From Lachnospiraceae bacterium (GTDB taxonomy: Bacteria; Bacillota; Clostridia; Lachnospirales; Lachnospiraceae): a stretch of DNA of 64,000 bases. A model generated the notes under the pieces. The model had not been told where the DNA came from and did no database searches. It saw nothing but the letters and a program-made list of their open reading frames with translations. The stretch's first letter is position 1. Each line of letters begins with the position of its first letter. Shown here one piece after another: positions 42,830-51,686 of the stretch. The stretch covers positions 30,879 to 94,878 of the forward strand of contig SVFD01000007.1 in NCBI GenBank assembly GCA_015057025.1. Reading direction: 5' to 3'. Made by a program: the position numbers and the translations under genes.

Positions 42830-44380
42830 TTAGAAATGACATTTAAAGAAATATAAGAATTCCTGTAAAAACTTATCCGTCCAAGGTCTTTTCAGCCAAT
42901 CTTCATAAGTAATCCGTTTACAGATTTTGATAGTATCTTCAAAATCTTTATCTATATCTTTTAAAACGTCTCCGTCAGGAATCCATACACCATTTTCAAA
43001 ATGGGTATAAAAACTTCTGAAGTCCATATTGATTGTGCCTACAATAGCAGAGGATTCATTTGTACAATGCTTTGCATGAATGAATCCGGGAGTGTATTCG
43101 TAGATTTCCACTCCGTCTCTAAGTAAAGGTCCATAATGGCTTACGGTTAAGTGACGGACGATTTTTTTGTCAGGAACTCCGGGTGTAATAATTCGTACTC
43201 TTACTCCTGATTTAGCGGCAAGGCAAAGGACATCTTTCATGGTGTCGTCAATTATCAGGTATGGAGTCATAATGTTTATATGATCTCTTGCATTACAGAT
43301 AATCTGTAGAAACATATCCATGGCCGGATTATCAGGATTATTAGAGGGACCGTCGGCAAAGGGCTGACAATAGGTTCCGCCTTCGATTTTTTTATGAGGG
43401 ACAGGAAAATCATTAATGTGAATATTTCCGCCTGAAGCATTCCACATACCGATAAAAATCAACTGCATGCCATAAATGGCATCACCCTCCAAACGGAGTC
43501 CGGTATCTTTCCAATGTCCGTAGGGAGATATGATGTTTGCATATCGGTCGCTGATGTTAATTCCGCCGGTATATGCATATTTACCATCAACAACAAGGAT
43601 TTTTTGGTGGTTACGGTAATTAAAGAATAACCGATGGTAACTGCGTTCTACCGGATTAAAAATCAGTACATTAAACCCCTTCTTTTTTAACTCTTTAATA
43701 GAAGTATCCGACATTTGCATAAAAGAGCCTGTGTCGTCAAACATTACATATATTTTAACGCCCTGATTGATTTTTTGCTCTAAAATTTCCGTGTACCGCT
43801 CCCAAATGGAACCATCAGCAATAATAAAGAAACTGATAAAAACATACTTTTCTGCTGTTTTTAATTTTTCTTCCACGTCTTTAAAAAAACGTTCGCCGAT
43901 TTCAAAATAAGTAACGGCAGTATTTTCATACAACGGATAATTTTGATTATAAAGGTAGGAGGCAATTTTTCCTTTGTCAGCATCTTCGGATGCCAGCTTT
44001 TTAATGATTGTTGCATCCATAATCTGATTTTCATTTGCCTTGTCTATAGCACGTTGTATTTCTTTGTGGGCCTTGCGGTTAATAACGGAACGTCCCCAGA
44101 ATAAATACATGATATGACCGGCAATCGGTAAAACCAAGGCAACACCCAACCAATATAATTTGTAAGCCGCATTTCGGTCACTGGCAATCAACGGTATCAT
44201 TACAATGATACTGAGTAATTCGAAGACTGCATACAGGTATACTATATAACGATTCAGAAAATAAGATCCAACCAGGATCAGCAATAAATCTACCAGGAAC
44301 AGAAGAAATATGAGAGCAAATCGCATAAAAGTTTTCACATAACTGTATTCCCGGTTTTTCTTTTTGACTAGTTTGCTCAA
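42830..44380 (-). CDS. cls: Cardiolipin synthase (phospholipase D family)
   Basis: A 516-residue membrane enzyme joining two phosphatidylglycerols into cardiolipin. Two N-terminal membrane segments (about 15-35 and 38-60) and a third near 70-90 (WLGVALVLPIAGHIMYLFWG) lead into two PLD domains. The HKD motifs are HQKILVVDGKYAYTGG in the first and HAKHCTNESSAIVGT in the second. In the second, the usual H-x-K-x(4)-D has Glu or Ser in place of Asp, a variation seen in some Cls proteins. The start is TTG 44380 with AGAGGTG at normal distance. It stands alone on the minus strand. Confidence 0.92.
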   Translation of the reverse strand: MSKLVKKKNREYSYVKTFMRFALIFLLFLVDLLLILVGSYFLNRYIVYLYAVFELLSIIVMIPLIASDRNAAYKLYWLGVALVLPIAGHIMYLFWGRSVINRKAHKEIQRAIDKANENQIMDATIIKKLASEDADKGKIASYLYNQNYPLYENTAVTYFEIGERFFKDVEEKLKTAEKYVFISFFIIADGSIWERYTEILEQKINQGVKIYVMFDDTGSFMQMSDTSIKELKKKGFNVLIFNPVERSYHRLFFNYRNHQKILVVDGKYAYTGGINISDRYANIISPYGHWKDTGLRLEGDAIYGMQLIFIGMWNASGGNIHINDFPVPHKKIEGGTYCQPFADGPSNNPDNPAMDMFLQIICNARDHINIMTPYLIIDDTMKDVLCLAAKSGVRVRIITPGVPDKKIVRHLTVSHYGPLLRDGVEIYEYTPGFIHAKHCTNESSAIVGTINMDFRSFYTHFENGVWIPDGDVLKDIDKDFEDTIKICKRITYEDWLKRPWTDKFLQEFLYFFKCHF

Positions 44381-44582
44381 ACAGAATCACCTCTTCACTT
44401 TATAACTATTTTTACATAACAACTTGTAAAAAATTCCCATTGATTAAAGAATAACACTATTTTTTTAAGAAATTGTTAATTTATGTTCTAAAATGATAGA
44501 CTGTAAATACAATATTATTTTATAATATGCAATTTTTTTGCTTTGTTATTAAATTTTAATGGAAAAATTATAGAAAGTCTAG

Positions 44583-44588
44583 TATAAT
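44583..44588 (+). promoter_or_regulatory. -10 element ahead of the kinase/phosphatase genes
   Basis: TATAAT at 44583-44588, about 80 bases before the kinase start. No strong -35 is visible at 17 bases. The rest of the 44381-44669 gap is AT-rich with no other signal seen. Confidence 0.5.
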
Positions 44589-44669
44589 GTGTAATAGGGG
44601 AAAGTATACCCTTTACTATGCTTGAGAGATGGGTATATGAAAAGAAAAGGGATTGGAGATTGGTGAAAA

Positions 44670-46547
44670 ATGGAAATGTCTGAGATCCGCAAATTGTGTA
44701 TGAATTGTATGCATATGAGTAAGGAAGATGAATTCTGTCCTGTCTGCGGTAAAGCAAAAAGGGGATTGAAGAGTTTCGGACGCGCGTTGGAGCCCGGAAC
44801 TATTTTGAATGGAAAAATTTTAATCGGTAATATTCTTGGAATGGGTAATTTCGGTATTACATATATGGGTTTTGATTTGTTATTGGAATACCGCGTTGCA
44901 GTGAAAGAATTTTTCCCGGATGAAATGGTAGAACGTGATACTAATGATGCGTTATATGTAGCAGAAGGAACTACACCGGAAGAATATTATGAAGAATTGA
45001 AAGCATATCAGCGTGAAGCAAAAACTCTTGCGCAGTTTTCAAAGTATCCAGGTATTGTATCCATTAAAGAACTTTTTTATGAAAATAATACAGCCTATAT
45101 GGTTATGGAATACTTAGAGGGTGGTACTCTTAGAAGATATATAGATAATCATGGCGGTAAACTTGAGGTGGAGCATGCACTTGCATTAATGGAACCGGTT
45201 ATTACCTCCATGGAAGAAATTCATAAGAGCGGTTTGATTCATCGTGATATCAGCCCTGAAAATATCATGCTTGATAAAGACGGAAGCATTAAGGTGATTG
45301 ACTTCGGTGCTACCAAGAAGTTAAGTAATAAGACAGCTCAAATTTATTTCGGTAAGTTTGGCTATGCACCGTTAGAACAGATGGTGGGTGAAGGACAGGG
45401 ACCTTGGACTGATGTTTATGGTATTTGTGCGACACTGTATTGTATGATTACCGGAGATATTCCTACGGATGCATTTGAGAGAAGCCAGAATGAGCCCTTG
45501 ATGCATATTGCCGATTACGGCATACCTATGGAACGCAGAATTGCAGATGCCATTATGCGCGGTCTTTCCATGGAATGCAAAGACAGACAGCAGGATATGG
45601 GGCAGTTAAAGAGACACTTATATGGTCAGAAAATAAAACAGGAATTTGCTGAAACATACGAAATTCAGTATCCTCACAGCAATGCATTGATGTTATATGA
45701 TAAGAAGAATCGCAGAGTATGGTTCGGACATTACCCTATGAATGAAGTAACCGGTTCACGTCTTACAACAGACATTATTTATGCAAATTATGATGGTAAT
45801 GACAGAGCAGTATTGGATTCCGGCAAGTTTAAAAGATTCAGCGCCAAGGATGCGTTGATGTCTAAAGATTTCCGTTTGATTAATAAACAGAAAATCAAAG
45901 ATGAAAGCAGAATGTATCGTATTTTTGAATGTACGGATATTCCTTGGATTATTTTATATCAGAACGGAAATAAAATGATTCTTCAGTCTGAGTATGTATT
46001 GGATTACCAGTTATATGATGAGAAATCCTATATTGATATGACAGAGCGTGAGGTGACTAAGATTCGTACGGGAATCGGCTGGGAAACCAGTAAAATCCGT
46101 GAATGGTTAAATCGCGATTTCTTCCGCGAGGCTTTTACCAAGGAAGAGCAGGAAAAGATTATTATCAAAGAAGTGAAAACGCCCATCTCTTCTTTTACGG
46201 ACCAGATTACTTATGACAGAGTATTCCTTCCTTCTGTAGAAGAAGTGATGAATGGTTTTGAAAATCGTGCCGTGCGAGGCGGTAATGCATTAAAAACTCC
46301 TGTAAATCAGAGTCAGATTCTTTTCTCGCAGTATGCTGCGGCAAAGAAGATGGATGAAGCGCTTCCTATGGGTTATGCATTAAGAACCAGAGGAACCATT
46401 AATGCTGAAAGTGCTACTTTTACCTATGGAGAGAATTGCGACGGACACTCTATTCAGAATGGTAAAATGAAGCAGTGGAAGTTGAACATTCCTATGGGAA
46501 TCAGACCGATTATTCAGGTTGATGTAAGTGATATTGTAGAAGTGTAG
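44670..46547 (+). CDS. Soluble Ser/Thr protein kinase with zinc ribbon and DUF6273-like domain
   Basis: A 625-residue Hanks-type kinase without a membrane segment or PASTA repeats. It starts with a zinc ribbon (Cys10, Cys13, Cys23, Cys26). The kinase domain (about 45-315) has the Gly loop GMGNFGITYMG, Lys79 in RVAVKEFF, HRDISPEN (191-198) and DFG (211-213), so it should be active; the activation segment runs through GKFGYAPLEQ. The C-terminal half (about 350-620) carries WFGHYPMNEV, WETSKIREWLNRDF and YALRTRG, which match the DUF6273 domain found on clostridial surface and signalling proteins. A PPP-type phosphatase gene follows after 12 bases, so the two likely act on the same targets. Confidence 0.9.
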   Translation: MEMSEIRKLCMNCMHMSKEDEFCPVCGKAKRGLKSFGRALEPGTILNGKILIGNILGMGNFGITYMGFDLLLEYRVAVKEFFPDEMVERDTNDALYVAEGTTPEEYYEELKAYQREAKTLAQFSKYPGIVSIKELFYENNTAYMVMEYLEGGTLRRYIDNHGGKLEVEHALALMEPVITSMEEIHKSGLIHRDISPENIMLDKDGSIKVIDFGATKKLSNKTAQIYFGKFGYAPLEQMVGEGQGPWTDVYGICATLYCMITGDIPTDAFERSQNEPLMHIADYGIPMERRIADAIMRGLSMECKDRQQDMGQLKRHLYGQKIKQEFAETYEIQYPHSNALMLYDKKNRRVWFGHYPMNEVTGSRLTTDIIYANYDGNDRAVLDSGKFKRFSAKDALMSKDFRLINKQKIKDESRMYRIFECTDIPWIILYQNGNKMILQSEYVLDYQLYDEKSYIDMTEREVTKIRTGIGWETSKIREWLNRDFFREAFTKEEQEKIIIKEVKTPISSFTDQITYDRVFLPSVEEVMNGFENRAVRGGNALKTPVNQSQILFSQYAAAKKMDEALPMGYALRTRGTINAESATFTYGENCDGHSIQNGKMKQWKLNIPMGIRPIIQVDVSDIVEV

Positions 46548-46559
46548 AGGACAAAGATA

Positions 46560-47351
46560 ATGAGTAATTACGTAATGAGTGATGTCCACGGTCAATATAA
46601 AACTTACATGAAAATGATTAAAAAGATTGGCCTGAAGGCAGAAGATACATTATATATTCTGGGCGATGTAATAGACAGAGGTTCGGATGGGATAAAAATT
46701 ATATCGGATATCATGAAACGTCCTAATGTAGTTATGATTTTGGGAAATCATGAAATGCTGATGCTGGATGCATTGAAGAATTTTGATGAAATCGCCAGTA
46801 AGGACAGACATGATACGGATGATATTGATTTGTGGTTAGATCCTTGTAACGGAGGAGAATCTACTTATGAAGAATTTCAGAAGTTAACATCGACGAAGAG
46901 AAAAGCAATTATAGAATTTTTAGAGAATGCATGGATTATCAAAAAGATTAAGGTAAATAATAAAACATACCATCTTTCTCATGCATATACCTGTAACAAA
47001 AAAATTAAAGAAGGCTTCTGTTATAAAGATTTGACACATGATGAAATTTGGGATATTGTGTGGATGAATATATATGACAGAGCTTTTATCAGAGAGAATA
47101 AGGATAAGTTATATCCTAATAAAAAGAATATATATATATCAGGGCATACGTTTACACAGCGTTTGGATTGTATTGATGATTTAGGCAGAGGATTAATTTA
47201 TCATAATCCGGATTATTATGGCTATCATGTTTACAACATTGATTGCGGCATGGCATTGAAGAATAAATCCAGTCAGTTGGCTTGTATGCGCCTAGAGGAC
47301 GGAGAACAGTTTTACATACCCTTGGAAGCAGGGACAAAGAAAACAAAATAA
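46560..47351 (+). CDS. PPP-type Ser/Thr protein phosphatase (metallophosphoesterase)
   Basis: A 263-residue calcineurin-like phosphoesterase. The metal-binding motifs are SDVHGQ (Asp8, His10), GDVIDRGSDG (35-44), GNHEML (62-67) and the late His in SHAYT and SGHTFT. The GDVxDRG form is that of the PPP branch (PrpA-like), which removes phosphate from Ser/Thr or His of proteins. Diadenosine-tetraphosphatase activity is the main alternative. It is 12 bases after the kinase gene, arguing for a reversible phosphorylation pair. Confidence 0.9.
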   Translation: MSNYVMSDVHGQYKTYMKMIKKIGLKAEDTLYILGDVIDRGSDGIKIISDIMKRPNVVMILGNHEMLMLDALKNFDEIASKDRHDTDDIDLWLDPCNGGESTYEEFQKLTSTKRKAIIEFLENAWIIKKIKVNNKTYHLSHAYTCNKKIKEGFCYKDLTHDEIWDIVWMNIYDRAFIRENKDKLYPNKKNIYISGHTFTQRLDCIDDLGRGLIYHNPDYYGYHVYNIDCGMALKNKSSQLACMRLEDGEQFYIPLEAGTKKTK

Positions 47352-47357
47352 AAGAAT

Positions 47358-47412
47358 AAAAAGCCTCAGTTTTTCGAAGACTAAATATAGTCCGATAAAA
47401 GGAGGCTTTTTT
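47358..47412 (+). terminator. Terminator after the phosphatase gene; right arm contains next gene's ribosome site
   Basis: AAAAAGCCTC (47358-47367) pairs with GAGGCTTTTT (47402-47411). An inner GACT-AGTC pairing extends the stem. The AAAAGGAGG (47397-47405) needed by the small lipoprotein gene is part of its right arm. Confidence 0.75.
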
Positions 47413-47415
47413 ATT

Positions 47416-47538
47416 ATGAAAGAAAAATTTGGTATTATTTTTATAGTTATTATTGCGGCATTGTGTCTCTTCGGATGCTCAGAAGACTTGCCGGAAGAAG
47501 AGATGGTAAATATACATTGTGATGAATATGTTCTGTAA
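47416..47538 (+). CDS. Very small lipoprotein (40 aa)
   Basis: A 40-residue frame: MKEKFGIIF, a hydrophobic stretch and the lipobox LFGC (Cys21), leaving a 20-residue acidic mature tail with one further Cys (NIHCDEYVL). AAAAGGAGG lies ten bases before ATG 47416. It may be a real microprotein, tethered to the membrane by lipid. Small size leaves some doubt; signal features and the ribosome site support it. Confidence 0.6.
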   Translation: MKEKFGIIFIVIIAALCLFGCSEDLPEEEMVNIHCDEYVL

Positions 47539-47579
47539 TGATTAATATAGAAAAAGTAATATTTATGGAATTTAATCTC

Positions 47580-48299
47580 TTATATCCAACCGCCATCTAA
47601 GGTTATAATCTGACCGGTAAAATAGGTGGGCATATTAAGAAGGCTGATAACTGTCTGCGCTACTTCTTCGCAACTACCGGGCCTGCCTGCGGGGATTTCT
47701 TCTGTCAAGGCGCATATATCTTCTGCGGAGAGATGAGCATTCATTTGTGTATCAATTAAACCGCAGGCTATGGCATTGACCTGTATGCCGCTGGGAGCCA
47801 GTTCTTTGGCTAATGCTTTGGTAAGCGCATTTAATCCACCTTTAGAGGCTGAATATGCAACTTCGGCAGATGCCCCTGTATCACCCCATACGGATGAGAT
47901 GTTAATAATGTGCCCGCTGTGTTTTTGTAACATTAGAGGAATGGCGTATTTGGAAGTATAGAATGCAGAGGATAAATTTGTGTTAATAATATTGTTCCAT
48001 TCTTCTATAGTCATATCCTGCAATAATCCGACATATGAAATGCCGGCATTATTTATGATAATATCCGGAGCGGGACTATTTTCAAATAATTTATGGACTG
48101 ATTCGGCATCTTTTGCATCGCATTGCATTGTAATGCAGTTAATCCTATAAGTTTTCTTAAGATGACTTGCTAAGTCAATAAGTGTATCATAAGAATTTAA
48201 GCAGGTTAAAATCAGATGATATCCTTCCTTTGCCAACGCTTCTGCAATGCTTTTGCCTATGCCTCGGGAGGCGCCTGTAACCAGAGCATATGAATTCAT
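47580..48299 (-). CDS. Short-chain dehydrogenase/reductase (FabG-like)
   Basis: A 239-residue classical SDR. The cofactor motif is TGASRGIGKSIA, the structural motif is NNAG, the catalytic Ser is in INISSVWGD and the Tyr-Lys pair in AYSASKGG, with the C-terminal GQIITLDGGWI typical of FabG relatives. 3-oxoacyl-ACP reductase or a related ketone reductase is possible. It is a lone gene, not in a fatty-acid synthesis cluster, so the substrate is open. AGGAG precedes ATG 48299. Confidence 0.9.
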   Translation of the reverse strand: MNSYALVTGASRGIGKSIAEALAKEGYHLILTCLNSYDTLIDLASHLKKTYRINCITMQCDAKDAESVHKLFENSPAPDIIINNAGISYVGLLQDMTIEEWNNIINTNLSSAFYTSKYAIPLMLQKHSGHIINISSVWGDTGASAEVAYSASKGGLNALTKALAKELAPSGIQVNAIACGLIDTQMNAHLSAEDICALTEEIPAGRPGSCEEVAQTVISLLNMPTYFTGQIITLDGGWI

Positions 48300-48471
48300 G
48301 GGAATACTCCTTCTATAATTATATAATAAAAAGATTACTTAGGTTTTAGTATAGTTCATCCGGCCTGCATCTGCAAGGATTTCTCTTTGGGAAGATTGAA
48401 ATTTACATTAAAAACTGATACAGTAGAATGTAGAAAAAACTATAACAAAATCAGATGAAAGGAATAATAAA

Positions 48472-49380
48472 ATGTACGATTTGGTAATTATTGGTTCCGG
48501 CCCTGCCGGTATGTCTGCGGCAATTTATGCACAAAGGGCGTGCTTAAATACGTTGATGTTGGAGCGGACCGGGTTTGGCGGCGGACAGGTTTTAAATACC
48601 TACGAAGTAGATAATTATCCCGGCCTTCCCGGAATCAGTGGTTTTGAACTGGCACAAAAAATGAGCGAGCACGCCGCTAAGATGAAGACAAAAACTGTGG
48701 AAGATGATGTAACAGAGATTCGCGCAGAGAATGGTGTATATACTATTGTAGGTGAGAATGGGACCTATGAAACCAAAGGTATTATCATTGCAACCGGTGC
48801 TAAACATGCCCATTTAAATGTTCCCGGAGAGGAAGAATTGGCAGGAATGGGAGTGTCTTATTGTGCAACCTGTGACGGCGCGTTTTTTACGGGAAGGGAT
48901 GTTGCAGTAGTTGGTGGTGGAGATGTTGCGGTAGAAGATGCTATTTTTTTGGCACGAAATTGTAATAAAGTATATCTTATTCACCGAAGGGATGAACTGC
49001 GCGCAGCTAAAACTTTACAGGAAGCTGTTAAGGAATGCGAAAATGTTGAGATTCTTTGGAATACCACGGTTGAAGAGATAAAAGGGGAAGATGCGGTCTC
49101 TTCTTTGACTATTAAGAATAAGGTGAGTGGGGAAATAAGTAGTCTTAATGTGGCAGGTGTGTTTATTGCTGTCGGCATTCTTCCTAATTCAGAAGCGTTT
49201 AAGGGTGTGGTTGAAACAGATGCATCAGGATATATTCTGGCAGGAGAAGAATGTAAGACCAATTTGCCTTTTGTATATGCTGTAGGAGATGTAAGAACCA
49301 AACCTTTGCGACAGGTTGTTACTGCAGTAGCTGATGGTGCCAATGCCGTGACTGCTTTCCAAAAGGATTTGTTACAGTAA
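48472..49380 (+). CDS. trxB: Thioredoxin-disulfide reductase
   Basis: A 302-residue flavoprotein that uses NADPH to reduce thioredoxin. The FAD motif is GSGPAGMSAAIYA at the N-terminus, the redox pair is CATC (131-134) in SYCATCDGAFF, the NADPH motif is GGGDVAVEDA, and the C-terminal FAD segment is VYAVGDVRTKPLRQVVTA. Length is standard. GAAAGGA precedes ATG 48472. No thioredoxin gene is adjacent. It is a single-gene unit. Confidence 0.95.
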   Translation: MYDLVIIGSGPAGMSAAIYAQRACLNTLMLERTGFGGGQVLNTYEVDNYPGLPGISGFELAQKMSEHAAKMKTKTVEDDVTEIRAENGVYTIVGENGTYETKGIIIATGAKHAHLNVPGEEELAGMGVSYCATCDGAFFTGRDVAVVGGGDVAVEDAIFLARNCNKVYLIHRRDELRAAKTLQEAVKECENVEILWNTTVEEIKGEDAVSSLTIKNKVSGEISSLNVAGVFIAVGILPNSEAFKGVVETDASGYILAGEECKTNLPFVYAVGDVRTKPLRQVVTAVADGANAVTAFQKDLLQ

Positions 49381-49472
49381 ATGTTACGAAAAAATTTCAT
49401 AAATATTTATCTTGTATTTTCAGAAAAGCCCGAAAAATAAGCCTTTCCAGAGATTGGTAAACATAAAATGTG

Positions 49473-49501
49473 TTGACAAATATTACGAAAACTGCTATAT
49501 T
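49473..49501 (+). promoter_or_regulatory. Promoter of the SH3/NlpC-P60 gene
   Basis: TTGACA (49473-49478) and TATATT (49496-49501) are 17 bases apart, about 75 bases before the start codon. GTTACTTGGATGTAAC just downstream is an imperfect dyad. Confidence 0.7.
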
Positions 49502-49577
49502 GTTACTTGGATGTAACAATTTTGTAATATTTACACTTCAACTCAGAAGATGAGAAAGGTTTTACGGTGGATATTTT

Positions 49578-51110
49578 ATGAGACGTAAAAAACTGACTAC
49601 GGGTATATGTGCAATGGGTATTGCAATTGCAATGGCAAGTCTTTCCCTTTCGGTAGAAGCGAACGGAAAGTTTACGGAATTACCCGCAGCCGGAGCGGCA
49701 GTTGATATAGGAGAAGGTTCTTCTTATATTGATGTGCAGGCTTCCATTGAATCAATAGTAAAAGATTCATCTGCGTATGCTTCCAATACCAGTTCAGTAG
49801 AATTGCAGACAATCCAAAACAATGTGTCTGTTGTTCGTGCGACGGAATCTATAGATGAACAGTCTGTTGCTGGGGCACAGATATCTTCGGAAGCTGCATA
49901 TGAAGAGAATGCGCAGACAATTCAGCCAATTACTGCTGCGACAGTGCAGGAAGCAACTACTGAGCCTGTTAGTGAAGAGCAGATGGCATCAACGCCGGAA
50001 GTAATTAAGGCAGATACAGTTTTAGCAGATAATACAGCACAAAGCGGAGTTGCAGATGAAAGTATAACAGCGGAAGCTGCGACAGAAACAAATACAGAAG
50101 AAGCAATAACGGGGAATAAAATTATTCCGACTGAGGAATTGGAAATTCCCGGTGCTAATGTTGCAGTGAAAGAAGAAATTCCGGCTGAGTATGAGAATTT
50201 GGTAATTGCAGATGTAAATGATTATGTGAATGTGCGTGCAGAAGCAAATACGGAATCTGAAATCGTAGGTAAACTTTATGATGATTCGGTTGGAACCTTG
50301 CTTAAAGAAGAAAACGGCTGGTATCAGATTCAGTCCGGAAATGTAACAGGTTATGTAAAGGCAGAATTTTGCGTAACAGGTGAAGAAGCGATTGCGTTAG
50401 CCGAAGAGGTTGGAACAAGAATTGCTACAGTGAATACAACTACTTTAAAGGTTCGTGAGGAAGCAGATATTGAATCTTCTGTTATCGGTCTCGTTCCCAT
50501 GGGAGAAGAACTCGAGGTAATTAAGGAAGAAGAGGAAATTGAAGGTTGGGTTAAGGTATCTGTTGAAGAAGGCGAAGGTTATGTTTCTACAGAATATGTT
50601 AGTTTACGTACTGATTTTGTAAAGGCAGAATCCAGAGAAGAAGAACAGCAGCGCCTTTTAGCCGAAGCGCAGGCGAGAGCAGAAGCGCAGCAGGCGGCAC
50701 AACAGGCGATTGCAAGCAATTCTAATTCGACGACTACAGTTCCTGTTATTACAGGTGATAGTGAGATGGGTGTAGCTGTTGCTGAATATGCATGTCAGTT
50801 TGTTGGTAATCCTTATGTATGGGGTGGCACCTCTCTTACAAATGGTGCGGATTGTTCCGGTTTTGTAATGAGTGTATATGCAAACTTTGGAGTATCACTT
50901 CCTCATTCATCTACTTCTGATCGTACGCAGGGATATGAAGTAGAAGGCGGTTTGGCAAATGCACAGCCCGGAGATTTGATTTGTTATTCCGGTCATGTGG
51001 CGATTTATATCGGAAACGGACAAATCGTACATGCAAGTTCAAGTAAAACAGGTATTATTATATCAAATGCAGATTATAAGAAGGTTCTTGCGGTTCGTAG
51101 AATTTTCTAG
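49578..51110 (+). CDS. Secreted SH3b/NlpC-P60 peptidoglycan endopeptidase
   Basis: A 510-residue exported protein. A signal peptide (about 1-29, ending LSVEA) leads to a low-complexity Thr/Glu/Ala-rich stretch to about residue 205. Two SH3b domains follow (DYVNVRAEANTESEIVGKL and TLKVREEADIESSVIGLV), then a short Ala/Gln-rich helix (EAQARAEAQQAAQQA). The C-terminal NlpC/P60 domain (about 395-510) has Cys426 in GADCSGFV and His473 in GHVAIYIGNG. Such enzymes cut the D-Glu-to-diamino-acid bond of stem peptides during growth or separation. A promoter lies at 49473 and a terminator at 51123. Confidence 0.93.
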   Translation: MRRKKLTTGICAMGIAIAMASLSLSVEANGKFTELPAAGAAVDIGEGSSYIDVQASIESIVKDSSAYASNTSSVELQTIQNNVSVVRATESIDEQSVAGAQISSEAAYEENAQTIQPITAATVQEATTEPVSEEQMASTPEVIKADTVLADNTAQSGVADESITAEAATETNTEEAITGNKIIPTEELEIPGANVAVKEEIPAEYENLVIADVNDYVNVRAEANTESEIVGKLYDDSVGTLLKEENGWYQIQSGNVTGYVKAEFCVTGEEAIALAEEVGTRIATVNTTTLKVREEADIESSVIGLVPMGEELEVIKEEEEIEGWVKVSVEEGEGYVSTEYVSLRTDFVKAESREEEQQRLLAEAQARAEAQQAAQQAIASNSNSTTTVPVITGDSEMGVAVAEYACQFVGNPYVWGGTSLTNGADCSGFVMSVYANFGVSLPHSSTSDRTQGYEVEGGLANAQPGDLICYSGHVAIYIGNGQIVHASSSKTGIIISNADYKKVLAVRRIF

Positions 51111-51122
51111 ATATGTTATTAT

Positions 51123-51150
51123 GAGCGGTTCCTTACGGAGCCGCTTTTTT
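51123..51150 (+). terminator. Rho-independent terminator after the NlpC/P60 gene
   Basis: AGCGGTTCC pairs with GGAGCCGCT (one G-T pair) around TTAC and is followed by six T residues. Confidence 0.88.
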
Positions 51151-51283
51151 ATTACTTCTTATATGAGAAGATTTGTAATATATATTCCCGGGATATTGTA
51201 AAGTATATTTTTTAATAATTTAAAATATTGTAAAACAATTATATAGGAGATTACAGTTTTAGGTAGAAGATTACTTTTGTATA

Positions 51284-51407
51284 ATATGCACAAATATGTC
51301 GAATGCAAGGGAAAAATGTAAAAATACTAAAAAAAGATATCCACAGTTATTTTGCTGAAAAAATACCGAAAAATCACTTATGCACTAAGTTATGCACATT
51401 ATCCACC
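51284..51407 (+). promoter_or_regulatory. Cluster of DnaA-box-like nonamers in a long intergenic region
   Basis: Five same-strand matches to TTATNCACA with zero or one mismatch: 51284-51292, 51337-51345, 51378-51386, 51390-51398 (perfect TTATGCACA) and 51399-51407. The last three nearly touch. The 51151-51686 region is AT-rich and has no coding frame I can support. Confidence 0.5.
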
Positions 51408-51512
51408 GATTTTTTGACTAAAAAGGTCGTGATTTTATGGAAACCACCAAAACATTCGTTTTGTACATAACGTAGAAAAAGTCGAAAAAAGCAAAAAATA
51501 ATCGTTGATATA

Positions 51513-51531
51513 TTGACATTTCAAATGTCAA
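51513..51531 (+). promoter_or_regulatory. Perfect 9-1-9 palindrome upstream of hpf
   Basis: TTGACATTT-C-AAATGTCAA. The first arm contains a -35-like TTGACA. It may be an operator for hpf control; no regulator can be named. Confidence 0.55.
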
Positions 51532-51579
51532 AAAAGAGAGAAACAATTGGATAAATTTTCAGTACAATTATAGAAAATA

Positions 51580-51609
51580 TTGCAAATATATGGACAAATA
51601 TGGTATAAT
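51580..51609 (+). promoter_or_regulatory. Probable promoter of hpf
   Basis: TTGCAA (51580-51585), 18 bases, TATAAT (51604-51609), about 80 bases before the start. Confidence 0.6.
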
Positions 51610-51686
51610 AATCACGTACACAATGAGTAAGCATTTTTGGCCAATCATGGTACGATCTACGATAAACCAATGAAAGGGTGATCAGT

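Noticed and set aside
51284..51407. Chromosomal replication origin
   Set aside because: DnaA-box-like sites are present, but dnaA, dnaN, recF, gyrB, rpmH and other origin neighbours are absent, and no clear unwinding element stands beside them.
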